Below are positions 32,547 through 37,050 of a DNA stretch of 37,050 nt, in pieces; position 1 is the stretch's first letter; each line of letters starts with the position of its first letter. The notes beneath the pieces were generated by a model. The model was not told where the DNA came from and made no database searches. It worked only from the letters and a program-made list of their open reading frames with translations. Source of the stretch: Gemmataceae bacterium (GTDB taxonomy: Bacteria > Planctomycetota > Planctomycetia > Gemmatales > Gemmataceae); NCBI GenBank assembly GCA_028288765.1, contig JAQGHQ010000442.1, positions 1-37,050 of the forward strand, written 5' to 3'. The translations under genes and the position numbers were made by a program.

Positions 32547-33248
32547 CTACCGGTCGATCGTCGCCAGGATCGTGTCGGCGACGAGCTTGTTACCCGCCTC
32601 GTTCAGGTGGACCCGGTCGGTGGTCAGGACGCCCTTCTCGTTGTCGGCGGCGTTGTTCTTCGTCAGGTAGTCCTGGAACGCCGTCCGGAGGTCGCACAGC
32701 TGCGCCCCCGTGTCCGCGGCCACCTTCCGGCTCAGGTCCGCGTACTCGTCGAGCTTCGCGTCAAGCTTGTTCGTCCCGGCCTTCTTCTCCCCGATCACGG
32801 TCGGGGTACACAGGACCACCCGGGCCCCGCCGTCCTTGATCTTCCCGATGATCTCCTTCAGCCCGGCCTCGTACTTCTCCGGCGAGGTGCCCCGGGCCGG
32901 GTCCTTCTCGCCGTGCCAGACGTCGTTGATCCCGATGTAAATGACGACCAGGGTCGGCTTCTTCCCGAGCACGTCCTTTTCCAGGCGTTTCTGAAGGTCG
33001 GGCACCTTGTTCCCGCTGACCCCGGCCCCGATCACCTCGGCCCCGAGGTCCGCGTGCTTCTCCGCCAGGGTCTTCTTGACGAGGGTAACGTACCCCTTCG
33101 GGGAGACGCCGCCCTGGGTGATCGAATCGCCGAGGAAGACGATCCGCTCGCCCTTCTTGAGCGGGGGTGATTTCTTGTCGTCGGCCGGGGCCGCGGTCGT
33201 GGCGAGGGCGGCCGCGGTCAGGATGAGGCAGAGCCGGTTGAGTCGCAT
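32547..33248 (-). CDS. Secreted SGNH/GDSL hydrolase
   Basis: The 233-residue protein has a signal peptide (LCLILTAAALATTAAPADD). The four SGNH blocks are present: FLGDSITQGG with catalytic S42, the GAGVSGN glycine block (75-80), YIGINDVW with N108, and TDRVHLN with D211 and H214. It probably hydrolyses esters on carbohydrates or lipids in the periplasm. The substrate is unknown. The ATG at 33248 starts the signal peptide; an upstream in-frame start at 33326 is less likely. It follows the aldo/keto reductase gene by 109 bases on the same strand. Confidence 0.92.
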   Translation of the reverse strand: MRLNRLCLILTAAALATTAAPADDKKSPPLKKGERIVFLGDSITQGGVSPKGYVTLVKKTLAEKHADLGAEVIGAGVSGNKVPDLQKRLEKDVLGKKPTLVVIYIGINDVWHGEKDPARGTSPEKYEAGLKEIIGKIKDGGARVVLCTPTVIGEKKAGTNKLDAKLDEYADLSRKVAADTGAQLCDLRTAFQDYLTKNNAADNEKGVLTTDRVHLNEAGNKLVADTILATIDR

Positions 33249-33357
33249 GGGGTATGGCCCGTTCGAGAAAGGACTGGTGGGGAACCGACGGAAAATCATC
33301 CTCGGCACCCGGGGGCGCGGAGTCAAGCGGGTGTGTCCCGCGGCGAGCCGGTCCGGA

Positions 33358-34341
33358 TCAGCTATGGCCCAGCACGGGGTGCGGCCGGTACGGCTCGGCC
33401 AGGGCCTTCAACTCGGCCTCGTCGAGTTTCAGGTTCAGGGCGGCGACGGCGTCGTCCAGGTGGTGTGGCTTCGACGCGCCGATGATGGGGGCGGTCACCC
33501 CGGGCTGGTGCAGCAGCCAGGCGAGCGCCACCTGGGCGTTCGAGACGCCGCGCTTCCGCGCGACCTCGCCGACCCGCTCGACCACCGCGAAATCGGCGTC
33601 GGAGTAGTACAGCTTCTGCGCGTAGTCGTCGGTCTTCGCCCGGCTGGTCTCGCCGTAGTCCTGGCGGCTGCGGTTGCCGGCCAGGAACCCGCGGGCCAGC
33701 GGGCTCCACGGCAGCAGGCCGATCCCCTCGTCCCGGCAGAGCGGGATCATCTCCCGCTCTTCCTCGCGGTATACCAGGTTGTAGTGGTTCTGCATGGTGA
33801 CGAACCGGACGAGCCCGAGCCGGTCCGCCGTGTGGAGCATCTTCGCCATCTGCCAGGCGAACATGGACGACGCCCCGACGGCGAGCACCTTGCCCGCCCG
33901 GACCAGGGCGTCCAGGGCGGCCAGCGTCTCCTCGACCGGGGTGGTCGGGTCGAACCGGTGAATCTGGTACAGGTCGACGTAGTCGAGCTGGAGGCGGCGG
34001 AGGCTGGCGTCGATCGCGTGGGTGATGTGTTTGCGGGACAGGCCCCGCTCGTTGGGCGTCTCCCCGGTCGGGTGGAACACCTTGGTGGCGACCACCACCC
34101 GCTCGCGCGGGACCGCCATCTCCCTCAGCGCCCGGCCGAGCACTTCCTCGCTCGCGCCGTCGGAGTACATGTCGGCGGTGTCGAAGAAGTTGATCCCGGC
34201 CTCCCAGGCCCGCCGGATGAACGGCCGGCTCTCGGCCTCGTCCAGGACCCACGGCCGCCACTTGCTGCTCCCGTAGGTCATGCACCCGAGACACAGCCGC
34301 GAGACCTTGGTCCCGGTCCGCCCGAGGTTCACATAGTCCAT
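33358..34341 (-). CDS. Aldo/keto reductase
   Basis: The 327-residue NADPH-dependent oxidoreductase has a TIM-barrel sequence with the full catalytic tetrad: D54 (FFDTADMYS), Y59, K87 (VATKVF) and H128 (YQIHRFD). LLPWSPLARGFLAG and IIGASKPHHLDD are typical of the C-terminal half, where the cofactor phosphate binds. It is closest in look to the YajO/YghZ-like group. The physiological substrate cannot be read. The ATG at 34341 begins MDYVNLGRTG, the conserved family start. Confidence 0.94.
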   Translation of the reverse strand: MDYVNLGRTGTKVSRLCLGCMTYGSSKWRPWVLDEAESRPFIRRAWEAGINFFDTADMYSDGASEEVLGRALREMAVPRERVVVATKVFHPTGETPNERGLSRKHITHAIDASLRRLQLDYVDLYQIHRFDPTTPVEETLAALDALVRAGKVLAVGASSMFAWQMAKMLHTADRLGLVRFVTMQNHYNLVYREEEREMIPLCRDEGIGLLPWSPLARGFLAGNRSRQDYGETSRAKTDDYAQKLYYSDADFAVVERVGEVARKRGVSNAQVALAWLLHQPGVTAPIIGASKPHHLDDAVAALNLKLDEAELKALAEPYRPHPVLGHS

Positions 34342-34631
34342 GATCGTCTCGTCAGGGCGAATGAGGGGGCTCGGCCGGTGGCGCGGGCCGCCGTCATTAG
34401 GACTACCGGGCGGACCGGGGCCGGGGAAGGAGAATGACGGGTTCTTCGGCCACCCATTCGACGCGCTCTTTGCTCCGGTCGGGGCGACCTCGCGCCTGTG
34501 CCGGAAGGATCGACATGCAAACACCGTACCCACGACCCGACGGCCGGGCCCGGTCGTCCCCGGCAACCGGAATGGCGTTCGCACCTCCGACGGCAACGGG
34601 CCCGCTCCGGGCCCTGACGGGGGGAACGGGG

Positions 34632-35579
34632 ATGCAAGAACTCGTGAACGCGATCCGGAAGCGGAACGCCCTCCTGTTCGTGGGGGCCGGCGTTTCGATG
34701 AACCTGGGGGTTCCTTCGTGGCAGCAGCTCACCGCCCACATCGCCGAGCGGCTCGGACACGAGCCGGCCGAGTTCGCCGCCCTCGGGGAGGACCAGATCC
34801 TGGCCGAGTACTACGCCCTCCAGACCGGGTCGATCGGCCCGCTCCGGAGCTGGATGGACGTGGAGTGGCACCGCGATGCGGCCGAGAAGGTCCGCCGATC
34901 GGACCTCCACCGGCTGATCGTCCGGCTCGCCTTCCCGATCATCTACACCACCAACTACGACCGCTACCTGGAACTGGCCCACGAGGCTTACGGGGCGAAG
35001 TACACGAAGGTGGCGAACCTCGGGGAAATGACCGCGGAGACCCCGGGGGTGACCCAGATCGTCAAGTTCCACGGTGATTTCGAGGACGACTCTTCGATCG
35101 TCCTGACCGAGTCGAGCCACTTCGAGCGGCTGTCCCTGGAGGGCCCGCTCGATCTGAAGCTCCGGGCCGACCTGCTCGGCCGGGTCTCGCTGTTCGTCGG
35201 GTACAGCGTGTCGGACGTGAGCATCCGGTACCTGCTCTACCGGCTGCACAAGCTGTGGGAGGGATCGGCCTACGCCCGGGCCCGGCCGCGGGTGTACGTC
35301 TTCCTCGGCCGACCGAACCCGGTCCAGGCCCGAGTCCTCGCCAGCTGGGGAATCGTCCCCCTGATTTCCGAAGCCGAAGACGTCGGGGAAGGGCTCAAAC
35401 AGCTGCTCGAGCAACTGGACCGGCAGGTCCGCCGGGGCAAGGAGGGGAGGGATGACGACCCAGCCGGGTCGGGCGGGGCCGGCGGTCCGGGGGCCGCGCC
35501 GGCAGACACCCGGACAGCGAGGGCCCGTCGCCGCCGGGGGAAACGAAAGGAGACCGATTCGCCCCGGCCGCCGGGATGA
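34632..35579 (+). CDS. SIR2-like domain protein (possible NAD-degrading or defence protein)
   Basis: The 315-residue protein matches the SIR2_2 type. Visible motifs are LLFVGAGVS (14-22, NAD-binding), TTNYD (106-110, expected catalytic N108), KFHGD (145-149, H147) and VGYSVSD (189-195, ribose contact). About 45 C-terminal residues are low-complexity and basic. SIR2-like domains of this type are found in several anti-phage systems as NADases, but stand-alone copies also have unknown roles. It is flanked by an aldo/keto reductase and a surface protein, both on the minus strand, with no obvious partner. Start is uncertain: ATG 34632 begins at the conserved MQELV, while ATG 34515 has a good AAGGA site and would add 39 unlike residues. 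Confidence 0.8.
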   Translation: MQELVNAIRKRNALLFVGAGVSMNLGVPSWQQLTAHIAERLGHEPAEFAALGEDQILAEYYALQTGSIGPLRSWMDVEWHRDAAEKVRRSDLHRLIVRLAFPIIYTTNYDRYLELAHEAYGAKYTKVANLGEMTAETPGVTQIVKFHGDFEDDSSIVLTESSHFERLSLEGPLDLKLRADLLGRVSLFVGYSVSDVSIRYLLYRLHKLWEGSAYARARPRVYVFLGRPNPVQARVLASWGIVPLISEAEDVGEGLKQLLEQLDRQVRRGKEGRDDDPAGSGGAGGPGAAPADTRTARARRRRGKRKETDSPRPPG

Positions 35580-35642
35580 CGGCGGAACGTGCCGGGTGGC
35601 GGCCGAGCGGTCACGGCATCCGGGGCCGCCGGTCGTTCCGCG

Positions 35643-37050
35643 TCAGCCCACGAACACGCCGCCGGAGAAGCCGGGGAATGCGTCGAACGACCGGCTTTCC
35701 AGAGCCGACCCGGCGGCCAGATCCATTCCCGGGTAGGCCGCCACCTGGCTCCCGCCGCCCGCCCCGCTGCCGGTCACCACGTCGGCGTACCGGTCACCGT
35801 CGAGGTTCTTCACCGCGACCCGGATCCCGCCCCGGTTGCCGGGGTTGCCGCCGAAGAAGTTCGCGATCGGGGTACCGATCGCCGCGCCGAAGCCCTGGGC
35901 GAGCAACCTCCGGCCCGAGAGGGCCAGGACCCGCGGCCCGCCCCCCGGGCCCGCCCCGAGGACGACGTCGTCGACCCCGTCCCCGTTCACGTCCCCGACC
36001 GCCACGTACACACCGTTCCGCAGCGCCTGCTCGAACGCGAAGAAATCGGGGACCAGGTGAACGAACTGCCCCTGGAGGAGCGCCGCCCCGTCGTACACGG
36101 AGACCCGCGGCCCGCCCCCGAACCCCGCCGACACGACCAGGTCGGCCTTGCCGTCGCCGTTGAGGTCGCCGAGCGCCACCCGCGCCCCGCCCCGGAAGTT
36201 CGGGTCGTCGATCCCGAAGAAGTCGGCGATCTCCTTGAAGTCCCCACCCTCGACGATCTCGACCCGCGGGCCGCCCCCCTCGTCCGGCGTGACGACCAGG
36301 TCGGCCCGGCCGGAGCCGGTGATGTCCCCCGCCGCCACGAATACCCCGCCGGTGAAGGTCCCGAACGGCTGGCGGTCGAACAGGACGGCGCCCGTCTTGC
36401 CGTCGAGTACCTTCACCTCGGCCGGCATGCCCGGGCCCGTGCCGACCGCGATGTCCGGTATGCCGTCGCCGTTGAAGTCACCCACGGCGGTGCGAACGCC
36501 GCCGGTGAAGCCGGGGAACGGGGTCAGGGTCGAGGCGACGGTCCCGTCGGGGTTGTAGACGGTCACGACCGGGCTCCCGCCGGCGTCCGCCCCGACGGCG
36601 AGCTGCGGGACCCCGACCAGCGGCGGCCCGGCCGCGACCGTCACGCCCGCGGTCGCGGTGTTGTTCGCCGGGTTCGGGTCGTAGGTCGTACCGGTCGCCG
36701 CCGCGGTGAGCGTCGCCGTCCCTGGCGCGGTCGAGCGGACCGTGACCACGATCTCGGCCGAGGCGCCCGCGGCGAGAGAGGCGATCGTCCCGGTCAGGGT
36801 GGGCCCTGCCCGGCCGACCGACAGCCCCGCGCTCGGCACGATCGAATCGACGGCCGCCCCCGCGGGCAGCGTGTGGGTCAGGGTCACCCCGCTGGCCGGG
36901 CTCGGTCCGGTGTTCGTGACCGTGATCGTATACGTGAACGCCGTCCCGGTCCGGGCGGTCGACGGGCCGGAGACGCCGGCAGCCAGGTCGGCACTGATCA
37001 GGGTGTCGACGTCGGTCGCGGTATTGTTAGCGGGCACCGGGTCGGTGGTC
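35643..37050 (-). CDS. DUF11 and FG-GAP/VCBS-repeat surface protein, C-terminal part (N-terminus beyond window)
   Basis: The reading frame is open to the window edge and ends at 35643. The visible 469 residues start with the end of one DUF11 repeat (TTDPVPANNTAT) and a further DUF11 domain (SGPSTARTGTAFTYTITVT, then DPNPANNTAT). Five to six FG-GAP/VCBS repeats follow, each with a calcium-loop-like segment: VGDFNGDGIPDIAVG, AGDITGSGRADLVV, LGDLNGDGKADLVV, VGDVNGDGVDDVVLG and NLDGDRYADVV. The architecture is that of large secreted or cell-surface adhesion-like proteins of planctomycetes. It ends in GGVFVG with no sorting motif recognised. It converges on the SIR2-like gene with 63 bases between stops. 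Confidence 0.9.
   Translation of the reverse strand, partial: TTDPVPANNTATDVDTLISADLAAGVSGPSTARTGTAFTYTITVTNTGPSPASGVTLTHTLPAGAAVDSIVPSAGLSVGRAGPTLTGTIASLAAGASAEIVVTVRSTAPGTATLTAAATGTTYDPNPANNTATAGVTVAAGPPLVGVPQLAVGADAGGSPVVTVYNPDGTVASTLTPFPGFTGGVRTAVGDFNGDGIPDIAVGTGPGMPAEVKVLDGKTGAVLFDRQPFGTFTGGVFVAAGDITGSGRADLVVTPDEGGGPRVEIVEGGDFKEIADFFGIDDPNFRGGARVALGDLNGDGKADLVVSAGFGGGPRVSVYDGAALLQGQFVHLVPDFFAFEQALRNGVYVAVGDVNGDGVDDVVLGAGPGGGPRVLALSGRRLLAQGFGAAIGTPIANFFGGNPGNRGGIRVAVKNLDGDRYADVVTGSGAGGGSQVAAYPGMDLAAGSALESRSFDAFPGFSGGVFVG

Overview
The window is very GC-rich and gene-dense and reads as the chromosome of a planctomycete, most likely of the Gemmataceae. The evidence is the protein repertoire: a PVC-type CxxCH cytochrome with beta-propeller and HEAT regions, a DUF1501 Tat-exported protein, a TIGR03009 secreted protein, an LTxxQ-repeat secreted protein, a DUF11/FG-GAP surface protein, a DapL-type aminotransferase and a homodimeric pyruvate dehydrogenase E1. 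The organism call is an inference from gene content. I saw no rRNA, tRNA, CRISPR array, transposase or prophage gene.

Layout. Positions 1-96 hold the tail of a plus-strand gene. A minus-strand block follows from 7308 down to 102: DUF3307 membrane protein, HlyD/DevB-like fusion protein, two DevC/FtsX-like permeases, an ABC ATPase fused to a cyclic-nucleotide-binding domain, and LL-diaminopimelate aminotransferase. The middle four form a DevBCA-type exporter. Positions 7590-17137 are a plus-strand block: a methyltransferase, the PVC cytochrome, a YceI protein, an unknown multi-pass membrane protein and a large TadG/vWA protein closed by a clear intrinsic terminator. Positions 17232-21983 are minus strand: a decayed ABC transporter, DUF1501, LTxxQ and TIGR03009 proteins. 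Positions 22334-23484 are plus strand: RsmD-like methyltransferase and ATC-hydrolase-like protein. A PHP-domain protein (minus) and a CAP-domain protein (plus) come next. The pyruvate dehydrogenase genes aceE and aceF (minus, 30596 to 25913) follow. The right end has a lipoprotein, PilZ, SGNH hydrolase, aldo/keto reductase, SIR2-like protein and a truncated DUF11/FG-GAP protein.

The most distinctive non-coding feature is a set of palindromic intergenic repeats. Two full copies of a roughly 117-bp element, built of two arms with two mini-hairpins each, sit inside apparent operons: one in the exporter operon and one between aceE and aceF. Other inverted repeats lie between the two permeases, between convergent genes at 23.5 kb, and upstream of the lipoprotein gene. 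The 724-bp region upstream of the DUF1501 gene has two pairs of GTTAA boxes, each pair spaced exactly 10 bp, and a nested stem-loop.

Points to follow up: the cyclic-nucleotide-binding exporter ATPase, a vWA domain apparently split by more than 500 residues, the repeat family within operons, the GTTAA boxes, and the solitary SIR2-like protein. I did not find a clear multi-gene defence or biosynthetic system that looks wholly new.
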